In this document: positions 10,533-22,449 of the stretch, one piece after another
How positions within the stretch are numbered: the stretch's first letter is position 1
Layout: every line of letters begins with the position of its first letter
DNA from: Agrocybe praecox
Lineage: Eukaryota > Basidiomycota > Agaricomycetes > Agaricales > Agrocybaceae
Direction of reading: 5' to 3'
Assembly (NCBI GenBank): GCA_964017145.1
Contig: OZ024850.1
Coordinates: 2,643,618 to 2,707,617 of the forward strand
Length of the DNA stretch: 64,000 nt
Notes under the pieces: model-generated
Database searches by the model: none
What the model saw: the letters and a program-made list of their open reading frames with translations, nothing else
What the model was told of the DNA's origin: nothing
Made by a program: the position numbers and the translations under genes

Positions 10533-13213
10533 ATGGCATCTTTTGATACCCCTCGCACTTCTCTCTTCTGGTCAAATGCTCCTATGGCCTCTACATACTT
10601 CCCAGTCCCAGATGAAGACCTCGAGCAACAAGACGGGGTCATGGTTGGCGCCTCAGAAACCCCAGACGGTCGAACACCGGTAAGCTTATTCACTACAGTT
10701 CAAACAGGACCTAATGTGCTTTGTAGCTCGACAAGACCATTGACCGGATAGGCATGGGGAGCTATCAATGGGCGCTGTTGTCATTATGTGGTTTTGGTGT
10801 GCCCTATTTCTCCTTTTCATGATTTAACCGACCCAACTTATCAATTCTTTAGGTTGGATGGCAGACAACGTACGTCTTCGATATGATTGCGCTCAGAGGT
10901 CGCTTTTTCTAAAGTCGTCGACAGATGTGGTTGCAGGCGATCGCTATTATCCTGCCCAGGATTCAGCAACATTATTCTGGTATGTCTTACTGCACCATTT
11001 CCCCCTCTTTAAGGCCTGGATTAACTTCTTCATCCAGTACCAGATAGCTACATTGGATTTGTTTCGTCGTCGATGTTTGCAGGAATGATGATTGGGGCTA
11101 TCGGTTGGGGAACTTGTGAGTCTATTTGCGTCTTTCATTTAATCCATAATCTTCAATTCATTTGGTAGGCTCTGACCTCGTAGGACGAAGTGCCGCATTC
11201 AACGGTACCCTCTTCTTCACCGCCCTATTTGGCCTCCTAGCGTCGTTCGCCAACTCGTTTCCGACACTCTGCCTAGCGTTATTCTTCCTCGGCAGTTCAG
11301 TCGGGGTGAGTAATCATGAATCATCCTCGGGCTACCTTCGGCTAGCTTACGTTTCCTCAGGGATCTATGCCTACTGACGGTACCCTACTGCTTGAACATA
11401 TGCCGAAGGATAAGCAATATCTAGTGACAGCGCTGTCCGTGTTCTTCTCCTTTGGGGCCGTTCTATCGGCTGTAGTTGGTCTCCTCATATTACCCAAAAA
11501 TTCATGTCCACCAGCGGCAACTACGCCCTGCGACGTAAATTTGGCCAATAATGGATGGAAATATCTGTTGGTCACTCTCGGACTTCTTGTGCGTATCAAA
11601 GGATGATTTTGTTCTCTCTATAGAAGGCTCAATTATATATTTTTCAGACATTGGCCATGTTCTTTGCCCGTATGGTGTTCTTCCGTTTGCACGAATCCCC
11701 GCGTTTCCTGGTGCACGCTGGACGACCACAGGATGCCATTAAATCATTGCAGTTGATCTCGAAGTTTAATGGGTCTGAAATCTCGATAGAGCTCGAAGAT
11801 GTTCGAGACCACCTGCACCCATCGGAGGCACAATCAAGCCCGCATAAACTAAACAGTCGATCGCGCGCTACCTCCAGGACCGTCTTCGATGCTAGTGTTA
11901 TTGAAGATCGGCCACCCTCGCCGACTAGGAGTACAAGTGACGAAAGTTCTCGGGCGACACGAACGGGGGCAGCGCCAGGAACTCTAGTCACGGCTTATTC
12001 TTCTATTGGAGAAACAAATCAAGTGCTGGACTCGCACACATTCTATACGCCTACTACGGAAACGAGTCCGGCCTTGCTTGGCACTGAAGGTGAAGGAGAC
12101 TCCGAGGTCAAGGATTCCCCTGTTACCACAGCTGTTGATCAGCATGATGAGGATCTGATAGAAACTATCAGAAGAAGGCGGTTATCTACTGCTTCGAGAA
12201 GATCGTCCATGTACGAGCAAAGAGTTTGCCGGAGTCTTCCTCGTTGGATACGTCGACCGCTATGGGCGTGGTGGGACAGAGTCATGATGGTGCTGGCACC
12301 CGAGTGGATAAGAATGACTGTCTTGGTATGGTCGGCCTGGTGTTTGATGTCTCTTGGTATGTTGTTTGCTCTCAGAATTGCTTCGCTGTGCATCAAACTT
12401 ATTGGTTCCACAGCATATACCATGTTTAATGTATATCTTCCAAAATTATTGGAGACTCGGTCGGGTACGGGGCCTCCTCAAACTCTAGAAGAGAGCTTGT
12501 GGGATGTTGTAATCTTTACTATCGGAGGTTGTCCTGGTGCCTTGGTATGGTTTTTATCACCACGTATAATCTTGCCTTGGCTCATCTTTTCTTATTTTCT
12601 CTGCTCTTCAGTTGGGAGCATACTTGATCGAATCCAATCTAGGCAGGAAAGGATCCTTGGCTGGAAGCACATTTATAACCGCGTTCTTTTGCGTTGTGTT
12701 TGTGATGGTGAAGGAAACCTGGGCAGTGAGGATGAGCACAGTAGGAATCAGCTTGAGCGCAACGGTAAGGATTCACTAAACTCAAAACACTCGTAATGGT
12801 CCAATGTCTTACCTGTCTCTGTAAAGGCAATGTGGGCTGTTCTTTACGGGTGGACACCCGAAATATTCGGCACAAAAGGTATGTCAGATATAGATTTTCG
12901 TGAATTCATTATATTGATACTATACGATTACAGTTCGCGGAACAGCCTGTGGTATTGCTTCCGCATTATCAAGAATGTGAGGAATCTCTCTCCTTGTATT
13001 GTACGTACACGTCTGACTCACGCACTTGTTAGAGGAGGGATGATAGCTCCTATGCTTGGAGGTGTTCTCTTAATGATGAACCGATCGATACCTGTATACA
13101 CCAGCGTCGTGATTTTTGCCATCGCTGGGTTCTGCGTCCTTCTATTGAAAGAAGGGGCAAGTGATAGTGGTAGAGGGCAAGGGAAGAGAAGGTCTGGGGG
13201 TCTCGTTCACTGA
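10533..13213 (+). CDS. Major facilitator superfamily transporter, sugar-porter/SVOP type
   Basis: Thirteen exons: 10533-10679, 10727-10796, 10853-10869, 10925-10979, 11038-11115, 11169-11305, 11361-11588, 11648-12356, 12414-12544, 12612-12764, 12827-12878, 12934-12976 and 13033-13213 (666 residues). The first half carries IDRIGMGSYQW, GWMADN, the loop GWGTCSDLVGRSAAF and DGTLLLEHMPKDKQYL. The first six-helix bundle ends in HESPRFLVHAGRPQDA. A long hydrophilic loop of about 170 residues follows (roughly 290-460). The second bundle includes YTMFNVYLPKLLETR, YLIESNLGRKGSLAGST, LYGWTPEIFGTKVRGTACG and GGMIAPMLGGVLL. This is the SVOP-like layout common in fungi, with an unknown solute at the plasma or vacuolar membrane. 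The third exon is only 17 nt. The intron 12357-12413 is 57 nt and stop-free in frame. Confidence 0.92.
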
Positions 13214-13895
13214 TATTCCAGGCTTCTGCTTTCTGCCTACACTATCCTCATTTCCAAATTCTGACTCTACTTGTGCCATCCCACCATCAACACTGACACT
13301 TCTTTTTCGTGTATTTACAATCCTCCCTATCACTGTTCACGCATTCCCCCCCCCGCCTTGTTTCATCACCGCGACATGTATCATGACAATTTGCTGTGTG
13401 TTTATCTACTATATTTTTAGTATAATACTATCCTAGAGCTCTGGGACCTTTGGCTCAAGCAGGCTTGAAGGTTTGAGTGCAATTTCCCTTCCCTTGTCCC
13501 GTACCGATCAACTTACTCCGTATGTCTTGACAAGCACAGATTAGCTGTATACCATTTGGCTACAATCGGACTTCCCTATTTACCCTTTTCGGTAAAATGG
13601 GACTTCAAAGCTTCAAGCTTCATCTTGGCTTCATCTATACGCGACCTCCACTGGCGACGAGGGGTTTCCAAAAAAAACTGTAAATTTTGACAGCGAAGTT
13701 TTGGCCAAGTTACTCTGCGATGTCCTATTTCAAGCCCTTAAATTTGAGTACAGCTCTTCGACGGCAGAACAAGACGAACTCTTTTTTTTTTTTTTTTTTT
13801 TTTTTTTGAATCCCTCAGTGAACGTTAACATCTAAAGCTTGGTTGCTCGATCCTCCCAGCCTCAGGATCGGCTTATGCCAAAACATCCATATTAT
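13214..13895. other. Convergent intergenic region with a 26-base T tract
   Basis: This separates the 3' ends of the MFS gene (+) and the RidA gene (-). The only notable element is an uninterrupted run of 26 T at 13782-13807, which is poly(A) in the sense of the RidA gene and starts 88 bases after its stop codon. A GAACTCT heptamer at 13776-13782 overlaps its edge. No coding sequence is seen. Confidence 0.6.
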
Positions 13896-14300
13896 TTACA
13901 GAACAACAGCATCGGCTTCTATCTCGACTCTCATCTCTGGATTGACGAATCCCATACCAAATACCATCGTCGCTGCTGGAGCCACGGAGCCGAAGACCTC
14001 TTTTAACGCACGACTCACTCCCTCTGCATCTTTATCCTCTGCCACAAACATCCGCAAGCGTACCACATCAGACTTCGCTCCTCCCAATGCCTCGATAGAA
14101 AGCACGATTTCGGCAAAGATTGTCAAAGATTGGTTGTACGCTGATTTGGGATGCAGAACTTCCCCTGAGCCACTGGTATCAATAGACGTGGTTCCCGACA
14201 CGAATATGAAGGGCCCTTTGCGAACGGCTCGAGAATAACCGAATTTTTCCTCGTAAGGATTCGATGTTCGGTGTCTTTGAGTCTTGACTGTTGATGACAT
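13896..14300 (-). CDS. RidA/YjgF/UK114 family protein (reactive imine deaminase)
   Basis: This is a single exon of 134 residues. Proteins of this family hydrolyse reactive enamine and imine intermediates released by pyridoxal-phosphate enzymes, protecting amino-acid metabolism in cytosol or mitochondria. I chose the ATG at 14300 (MSSTVKTQRHRTSNPYEEK); an in-frame ATG at 14342 would add 14 residues without family support. Family features are GYSRAVRKGPFIFVSGTT, QSLTIFAEI, IEALGGAKSDVVRLRMFV and the C-terminal PEMRVEIEADAVV, whose Arg is the usual carboxylate-binding residue. It is intronless among intron-rich neighbours and is followed on its sense strand by an A26 tract, so it may be a retroposed copy. 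A TATAAA lies near 14434. Confidence 0.9.
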   Translation of the reverse strand: MSSTVKTQRHRTSNPYEEKFGYSRAVRKGPFIFVSGTTSIDTSGSGEVLHPKSAYNQSLTIFAEIVLSIEALGGAKSDVVRLRMFVAEDKDAEGVSRALKEVFGSVAPAATMVFGMGFVNPEMRVEIEADAVVL

Positions 14301-14866
14301 TTGACTGTGAAATATTTGCATATCAATTCGTTTGCCTTTCATCTGTAGAGGAGTATTACTGACCCACTTTTATTCAGATATTGGGCACTGAACTCTACTC
14401 TGGATGTATGCAACTACGCAATTTCAGCGATTTATAGGTATGGTTTTATGCAAGTTTTATGACTCGACACTCTGTGCGCCACATGGTGCTTCGAACGCCA
14501 TGCTGACGATATCGATGGATCGGTTAGAGATCAACGTTGGGTAAAGAGGAGCAAGGAAGACATGTAGGAACGGCAATTAATTTGAAGTATTTAGTAGACG
14601 TATCTGCCGAACCTACAGACTCCAAAGAAACCTGGTGTATTTATATGTATATATGCAATAATCATCGAAAGTGGAGCGATCCTCTGTACAATGTAGGGCC
14701 AATGGGAGGACTTGAACTATGTATTGGAAATCAAGGTTCGAATGGAGTAAAGGTTTCCAAAACTAGGTTTTCAGCGTTGCATCATACATCCGTCGAATAA
14801 AAACCATCTGAAAAAAACCTAAAACGAAGGTCAATGAAATACGCGCTTAAAGAGACAAAAATGTAT
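14301..14866. other. Promoter side of the RidA gene; no further gene
   Basis: The TATAAA on the minus strand near 14434 fits the RidA promoter. A second GAACTCT heptamer lies at 14390-14396. The open frame at 14537-14800 (+) has no recognisable feature. Confidence 0.5.
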
Positions 14867-14937
14867 TCCGATACGGGGAATCGAACCCCGAGCTACCGCG
14901 TGAAAGGCGGTAATGTTAGCCGTTACACCATATCGGA
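14867..14937 (-). tRNA. tRNA-Glu, anticodon TTC
   Basis: Read on the minus strand, the 71 bases fold as a cloverleaf without an intron. The acceptor arms are TCCGATA and TATCGGA (seven pairs). The D arm contains GGTGTAACGGC. The anticodon stem is ACCGC/GCGGT around the loop CTTTCAC, giving TTC, and the T arm reads CGGGGTTCGATTCCCCG. It decodes GAA, and GAG by wobble. CCA is not encoded, as expected in a eukaryotic nuclear gene. Confidence 0.96.
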
Positions 14938-15145
14938 TTGATAAAAGGTGACAGTAAGGTAATTACAATCCATTCGGACATACCCAGGTTGCCAATTACG
15001 CGCACCACTGTCACGTCATGTGTTGTGTTATGTTGTAATTTAAACCGCGACCATCGTTCTGTGAGTCATTTCTGGTCGTTTTCCTCCTACGTTCTATTAG
15101 AAATACCCCTCTCAAATTGCTTTACACTGAATCATTGGGATATCG

Positions 15146-18100
15146 ATGTCATCTGAAGTTGAAGATAACGGTTTGCTTCAAGAAGAAACTGAAGATGATT
15201 TTGACTGGGAAGAAGTCGAAGTCCCAGAACCTCAAGCACCTCACCTAGAAATTACACTGCAAGCGCATCCTAGTGCATCAAAGGGAAAAGGAAAAGATGC
15301 GAACAAGTCTGTTGTACACCTCTCGCGGATAATGAACTGAGAATCTGACTTTCGCCAGGAAGGGGGGGTTAAATCACGCAGAACGTCTTGTGCGAATTGA
15401 CTGCCATAAGATTCATACTGTTGCTCTGATAGCCAACGCTCACATTCGGAACAAATGGCTCAACGATTCTCTATTACATGTACGTGGTTGGATTTACTTA
15501 TTATCTATGCTCTGCTTAAAGGTTTGTAAAGGCCAGGCTCATTTCACTCACACCTCTACACCTACAAAATGCCCTTGCCTTCATACATAAATCGCGTGTT
15601 CCGGATCAAAACCAACGAGGAAGAATGTTCGAACGAGCAATTGGAGATCTGACGGACTGGTGGGCGAATACATTCTTCGAAGTCATTCCTGAAGGCCACA
15701 TACGGAGCCATACCTTTGATGAAATCCAACAGAAACTGGAAGTTCGTGGGCTACATATAAAGAATGAAGATGATCCCGATGCTATTTTGGAACTTGATGC
15801 CCTTGAGGATATCTTAGATGAAGATGCGGAAGTTATCCGAAGTGAAAAGAGCTTGATGAAGCACGCGCTTATGGCCAATGGATCGAGAGACGTCAGTGCA
15901 CAGCTGTTCACTGCTCTATGTAGAGGCTTGGGTATTCCAGCCAGGCTGGTGATGAGCCTGCAGAGCGTCCCATGGCAAGCTAGTATTGGCAAGCCGAAAC
16001 CCAAATATTCAAAGAAGCCCAAGCTGAAAGGTAAGGAATATGTGGACGAAAAAAACGGACCTGATACCCCCAGCTCGAGCAAATCAGTGGACATAGGCGG
16101 GGGCGGACAACGCCTTGATGGTGTTCCGGTCCCGAAGAGCGAAAAGGCAAAAGGCAAGCAGAAAGCCAAACCTGTTGTCAAGCTACGGAAGACAAAGGGT
16201 AAAGGGAATACGTTAGGCGCTCCTGGACCTAGTAGGCTGCGTATGTTTTATCCTTCTTCTTTCTGCTTCCTTCTTCATTTTCCATGGTAGAATCGCCGGA
16301 GCCATTAACCACCCCACCTGTCATTTGGACAGAAGTATTTTCACGGCCTGATTCCAAATGGTTTCCAGTGGATCCGATACGCGGAATAGTCAATAAACGC
16401 AAGGCCTTTGATCCATCTACATCATCGAATAATGCACCCACGCTTCCAAGCATCTACACCTCAATAATGGGGATAGGTAATGCACCGACCCAGCGTAGAG
16501 TAATACCCCGCACCAAAGTAGAAAACCGCATGGTATACGTCGTGGCTTTCGAAGAAGATGGTTATGCACGAGATGTCACACGCAGATACGCCAGAGAGTA
16601 TGGAGCGAAAGTGGCCAAGATGCAAGGAGGCAGCAATGCACCGAATTTGGCTGGAGGTGGTAAGGGCCGCCGGGAATGGTGGGATAGGGTGGTTAAATCA
16701 ATCGAAAGACCTTATCGTTTAGTAAGAACTTTCTCTTCTTCCAAGCAGACGCCATAGTCTAATCTTTATTGAAGCAACGAGATGACCTGGAAGATCAAGA
16801 ACTGGACACAGCGCAGCTGATGGAAGGCATGCCTACCACCATGAGCGGCTTCAAAGATCATCCTTTGTACGTCTCGCTTTTCGGATATTAACTTCCTTGA
16901 TTCTGGAATAATTCCTCAGATATGTCCTTGCCCGACATCTCAAGCAAAGTGAGACCCTGCATTTGGGAACATCGGAGCTGGGTAAATTCAGAGGAGAACC
17001 GGTGTATCCACGCTCGGCCGTTATCTCTTTGAAAACTGCAGAAAATTGGATGAGGAGCTCAGGCCGGACGGTCAAGGCAGGCGAACAACCAATGAAGATG
17101 GTCAAAGTCCGAGCGGGGACCGTAAACAAGATGCGGGAACTTGAGGTCCTCAAAGATGAGTTAAAAGTGGCTGGTCAAGAGGGAGAAGGACAAGGCCCCT
17201 CATCTGGCGGCGCAGAAATCATGCAGGGTCTGTACTCGTTTTCACAGACGGAACCTTATATCCCCGATCCTGTGGTTAATGTAAGTTGCTGTTGTTGTCG
17301 GAAAGCGCCTTTCTATTCTACATCAGACTTTTGCTTTTATTGCAAATCTTAACTTTCTGCGGCTTGACGTGCTCTTAGGCTAAGGCTAACCTAATTCTTT
17401 CTTTTCTTTGCAGGGTAAAGTACCCAAGAATAACTTTGGCAACATCGACCTCTACGTGTCATCTATGCTACCGAAAGGAGCGGCACACATTCCCTGTCAG
17501 TCTCGTTTCGATTACTTGTGATGATTGAATCTTACACCATGTTTCTTTCCATAAAAACAGACAAAGGCGTAGCCAAGATCGCAAGAAAATTAGGGTTCGA
17601 CTATGCCGAGGCTGTGGTGGGTGTTCCATCGAATTTCCACGCTCCGTTATAGTTCTGACCTCGTCCGCGTTCTGTCACATTCTACTTTCTCCACACGTTC
17701 TCATGAATAGACGGGCTTCGAGTTCAAGAAGCGGAGAGCATTCCCAATCGTAGAAGGCATAGTTATTGCCACTGAGAATGAAGAGGCTATTCTAGAGGTG
17801 ATATTCATCAATCTTGTTGTTTTTTTTGCCCTCCTCGTACTCCAGTTCCCCGTCCTTCCGACCAATTTTAACTTGTGATTGATTATCCTGAGACTAAAGT
17901 ATATCCATCACCTCTATTGTAGGCATTCCGAGAGGCAGAACAAGAAGCGGAGGAAAAAGCGAGAATCAAAAAAGAAGAACGGGTGTTGAAACATTGGATC
18001 AAGCTGATACATGGCTTGCGGATTCGTCAGAGGTTGCAGGATCAGTATGGAAATAAGCCTGACGAGAAGGACAATAATAAGGTAGCTGGTTCTTCCATGA

Positions 18101-19630
18101 CGGTGCCAAAGAAGATGGAGCAGAAGAGGACTGCCGCTGCTGATGGCGCAAAAGGAGGAGCTGATGCTGATGATGGCCATGACAGGTTAAATGAGAATTT
18201 GCCTCATGTTCGTGTTTTTTTCATCCTTTTCAGGATGGTTTTCGTTTATTCATTATTATCTTCTTTTTTTTTCGTTTGAATTTTTATAGGACGACGACTA
18301 TCTCTCCGATAGTGCAGGCGGTTTCCTAGCAGGCGCTGACAAAGTGGTGCATGCATTCCACCTACCCAAGAACACACACGTCGTCTTGCCTGGGTCTTCT
18401 TCGTTATTTCCACCTACGACTACTTTCACGGGGGTTAACAATGATTCGAAGCGTGTAAAATATAAACGTGCTTTGGACAAGGCTGATGAGCAACAGGATG
18501 AAGAGGAGGAGGAGGAGGAGGAGAGACACGACCCTGCGCACTTTGTCACGTATGATTTGGACGAGATGGATGTGGATGTGGATACAGGAGCTAGTGGTGC
18601 CGCCACTGGCACTGGAAATGCTTCGCAAGAAGAAGACATGGAAATGGAAGAAATCATCACCACAGACAATATAGCTTCCATATCGATACCCAAATCGCGA
18701 ACTCCACTCGCTGCCTCCACATCACGTTCTACACCAGCTATTGGCGGTGAAAATGTAAATATCGACAAAGACAAGGCTCCGCTGACGATGCAGCAATTGA
18801 TAGAGGAAGAAGAGACGCAGGCTGCGGCGCGTCATGCTGAGCTTGCGGGGCAGCAGGGCAATGGAGTCGTTGAGGAGATCGCTGTGGTCCCTCCTGCTAT
18901 TGGTACTACCGCTGCTACGCGTTCTCTGCGACCTCAACGCGCTGCGAAGGGCAAAGGGAAGGAGAAAGAGAAAGAAACGCTTACGATTTCGCTTCCGGTC
19001 CCTGCGCGTCGGAGTCGGAGGGCTCCAGCTGCTGCTGCTGCTACGACTGCCACTACCATTGTTGCGGGTCGTCCAACGAGGGCCAGGAGAGGACCCGCTG
19101 CTGCTGCTGTTGCTGCGACAGGCAAGACGAGCAAGAAGAGACCGACAAAGCGGAAGCGGTATGATGAGTCAGAGTCAGAGTTTGCGTCGGAATCTGCACT
19201 GTCTGAGGAAGAAGAAGAAGGTGCAGATGGCGAGGACGAGGAAGAGGAAGAGGAAGATGTGGTGGAGGATGGTGAGGAAGAAAAATACGCGGACGCGGAC
19301 GACCACGTAAATGGCGCAGAACTCGAGGACGCTCCTGCTCCTCTTCCTGCTGAGTCCAAGACCCCACGAAAACGCGCACGAGGCAATTCGAATCCTGCTC
19401 CTCCTGGTGCGAAGAGAGGGCGGAAGGGCACGTCTGCATTAACGAGCACGACACCAGCAGCAGCAGCAGCTCCGACGACATCCATACCAGCACCGTCCAC
19501 AACAACAGCCACAGTAAGCATAACGCCGACCTCAACACGGACCCTCCGCCCCAGGCCCTCAAAGACGCCTGCTCAGCTCGCAGAGGAGAAGAGGAAGGAG
19601 CAGGCGTATAGGAAGGCTGTGGCTAAGTGA
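15146..19630 (+). CDS. RAD4: DNA repair protein RAD4/XPC
   Basis: This is the damage-recognition subunit of global nucleotide excision repair, working with RAD23 in the nucleus. Eleven exons: 15146-15306, 15359-15479, 15532-16240, 16291-16721, 16775-16866, 16920-17280, 17414-17495, 17561-17616, 17711-17797, 17923-18207 and 18290-19630 (1241 residues). The transglutaminase-like domain begins near [19 protein letters not shown] and runs through [35 protein letters not shown] and [15 protein letters not shown]. The beta-hairpin domains follow: [52 protein letters not shown] and [36 protein letters not shown] closes the core. The last 400 residues are low-complexity Ala/Thr, Lys/Arg and Glu/Asp runs, probably disordered and unusually long. 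The first donor is the weak GTCTGT. Confidence 0.95.
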
Positions 19631-20086
19631 GTAGCTTGCCTCGTAATAGCCAAGCAGGATGCCTTGCTTTTGCTTTTCTTTTTTTTCTTTTTGCTGCGGT
19701 GGGATGTCGGGAGGTCCTCATCCCGTTTCATGTTATTTCAATCATGAAATTTATTTCCCTTCCTCTTTTTTTTTTACCTTATTTTTATGTACATAATTAA
19801 TTCTCTGGCTCGTTGGGTTCAAGAACAACTCCGAACTTTCGGATAGCAGCTACCTCCCTCCCTATCCACATCAGTTGATTTATCTACTATGTACCTCGTA
19901 TATATGTACGAATAATATCTCCTCCTCCTATTACACACACGCACACACAAAATAATTTCAACTCGGGATTCAGGGAACGCGAAATTCCAGATTTTCTTTC
20001 GATCGTCCGTCTGTCCGTTCATGCAAGGATGATTGGCGCACAGGCTCGTTTCCGAGTCGTACAATAAGCAGGCACCAAGCACCTCA

Positions 20087-20102
20087 GTACGTACGTACGT
20101 AC
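20087..20102. repeat. Tandem GTAC tetranucleotide repeat
   Basis: Four perfect copies of the self-complementary unit GTAC. A looser set of the same unit occurs about 80 bases downstream and again near 25421-25436. Confidence 0.8.
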
Positions 20103-20664
20103 CTTTCTTACATACTCGAGGCGTAACGGATGTCCGCTGTTGTTAACTTTGAATTTACCGAGTCAACGTACGTACGTGTACGTGTACCGCAGACTCTCTT
20201 TGTCTTTGCGCTGAGCTTTTCGGTAGTAAATACTTTATTGGCATTGGCATTGGCGAGCAGGTTGATGCAGATGTAAATCCAAATGCTGATTCTGATTTAA
20301 ATCATAACCGTTTCTTACTCGGAGTCATTTTTTTTTCTTTTCTTTGCGGTTGATTGTCCGGCGTGTTCTGTAAGTAAGTATATACACTATCGCGAACGTT
20401 GACTCGTGTCGAGGGAGGAAAAGGAAAAAAAAACACAAGGGTGTTCAATGTTCAACGGCAACGTTCATGACTCGGAGTGAATTTCACTTTTAACTTTTCT
20501 TTTTCTTCTTTTTTTTCTTTTCTTTTTTGGTTAGTGTTAGTGAGGTAAGAAGGACGAAAGGGTGGAAGAAAAAAGAAAAGATGAAAAGGAAGGGGAGGCG
20601 AAAAGAAAGGGAAAATAATTTATAAAGATCGAAATGAAATACGATATAATAAAAACAACACTCC

Positions 20665-20707
20665 CATCCTCATCCTCATCTCATCCTCATCTCATCTCAT
20701 CTCATCC
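20665..20707 (+). repeat. CATCCT/CTCAT microsatellite
   Basis: A pyrimidine-rich microsatellite made of alternating CATCCT and CTCAT units, about 43 bases long, in the intergenic region downstream of TRM61. Confidence 0.75.
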
Positions 20708-20933
20708 CCGTCCTCCTTCTCTCCAGTAAAGAACGAGAGAGCCGCCACCGCCACCGCCGCTACTGCTGCTGCCGTCGAGCACGAACTCCAAGTCCAAGTC
20801 CAGGGTGCAAAAGAACCCGAATGCCCTCTGCAAAGTCGGTACCTGTCCTTGTACCTGTCCCTGACATATCACTTCGACTTCGACTTCGAAGGTCGTCCAG
20901 AGCTAGAGGTTGAGGTTGAGGTTGAGGTTAAAC

Positions 20934-22356
20934 CTACTGCGTTTCTGCAGAGTCGGGGTCGGCAGCAGCAGATGCAGGTGCGGGATCATCGTCAACAGGA
21001 GCGGCAGGAGCAGGAGTAGGTCCAGCAGCAGCACGAACAGCGAAAGCACTAGGTACGAGACACGCAAAAGTGAGATACGACGTGTGCCCGCGCACCTCGG
21101 GGAGGGCTTTGGATACGTTTATCTTTATTTTTTGGGGGGGTTGTGTCTCTGTCTGCGTCTGCGTTTGTGTTGGTGTCGAGTGGCAGGGTTCTGTCGGTGT
21201 CGGTGTTGCTTGGACAGAAGATGAAGAAGCGATGGGTTGTGTAGAAGGAGCAGTGGATAAGATCGAAGCAGAAGGCTCCTCATCGAGCATATCCACATCC
21301 TCATCATCAACAGCGACTTTCACCCTCTTCCGCTCCCCCTCCTCATCTGCCTCCACCACGTCCCCAGCTTTCCGCTTCTCAGCAACACCAGCCTTCCTTT
21401 CCGCCGCCTCCCTATTGGCCAATATCTGCCTCTGGCGCTTCTCCTCGCGCTTGACCTCGGCGAGGCGGAGTTTCTCGGGGAGGTCGTGGATGCTGGGGAG
21501 CGCGGGGGTCTGGAAGACCTCGATGGGGCGGAGGAGGGTTTCGTGCATCGTTATTTCTGGGTGGGGGGGTTAGTGTTTGTTTGAAGCAAGGAAGGAAGGA
21601 AGGGAGAAGAGGGAAGTACCTGTGAACCCAGCATCGTTGAGGGCAGCGACGGTGCGCAAGACTTGCTCCATGCACGGGCTGAAGCAGCATATGCGGGTCA
21701 CGCGGTCTTTGCGCAGGGCTTTTTTTGCATGCTCGACGGCGTCCCATGGGGCGGGGAGGTCGAGGAAGACAGAGTCGGCTTCATCTACGACTGTGAAGCC
21801 GTCTTTGCATACGTTGCGGTGGTTGAGGGTGATGAGCTGCTCGAGTCCGTGACGAGCGAATTCTTCTCTGGGTGGTAGTGGTGAGCGAGGATGATATGGG
21901 GGAAGGAGAAGAAGAAAAAAAGACATACTTTGCTTTGATGTACCTCGCTTCGTGGAATTCGTAGGAATACAAATGGCCAGAGGAGCCTATCGTGCGGGCT
22001 ACAGAATGGGAGAACGATGCTGATCCCGTACCGGCCTCGATGACCTTACTGCCTTTCTTTATGCCCAAATGAGCCGAAATAAAGGCAATATCCGCCAAAT
22101 ACAAGATCTGAGTCCTATGTGGGAGAGCAATAGTCCAAAGCTCTGGGGTTGGACGGAGGATGTGTACGAAACCCCTGCCAGTGCGGGAAGGGACTTTTGA
22201 GCCATAAGGGACGCCGACGAAATCAGCCTGACGAAAGTTTCCGAATTTAGTGTTGTAGTCCTTGCCTGGGGTGACTATGAGCGGCTGGAGTTGGTCGCGG
22301 GTGAGCCAGATGATGACGGTGTCCCCAGCTGCGATCTCTCTTTTGGTGGACCACAT
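20934..22356 (-). CDS. TRM61: tRNA (adenine-58-N1)-methyltransferase catalytic subunit TRM61/GCD14
   Basis: This is the catalytic half of the TRM6-TRM61 complex that makes 1-methyladenosine at position 58 of the tRNA T loop in the nucleus. Exons are 22356-21929, 21867-21620 and 21556-20934 (432 residues). The N-terminal segment has GDTVIIWLTRDQ and FRQADFVGVPYGSKV. The HRTQILYLADIAFI motif precedes the SAM-binding loop VIEAGTGSASFS (residues 105-116). LYSYEFHEARYIKAK, then VFLDLPAPWDAVEHA and ICCFSPCMEQVLRT follow. The third exon gives EITMHETLLRPIEVFQTP, a basic helix, a disordered Thr/Glu-rich insert and the conserved end GHTSYLTFACL. A low-complexity Ala/Pro tail closes it. It is divergent from the PAS gene, with 93 bases between the start codons. 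Confidence 0.95.
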
Positions 22357-22449
22357 AGATGGTCGTATGTATAAAAAAGAAGAGATCTGAGATCTGAGAT
22401 TTGATCTGCGGTTAAATACAGCCTCGGGCTCCTAACTTTCCCCCCAACC

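Larger units (their letters stand above)
19631..20933. other. Gene-free stretch rich in simple repeats
   Basis: This lies between the converging 3' ends of RAD4 and TRM61. It contains a short GTAC tandem run (20087-20102), another GTAC-rich patch near 20167-20185, long pyrimidine runs (20475-20530) and a CTCAT/CATCCT microsatellite (20665-20707). I see no coding sequence. Confidence 0.6.

Noticed and set aside
18934..19562. Long open frames antisense to the RAD4 tail
   Set aside because: They mirror the GC-rich triplet repeats of the tail and are shadows of the real coding strand.
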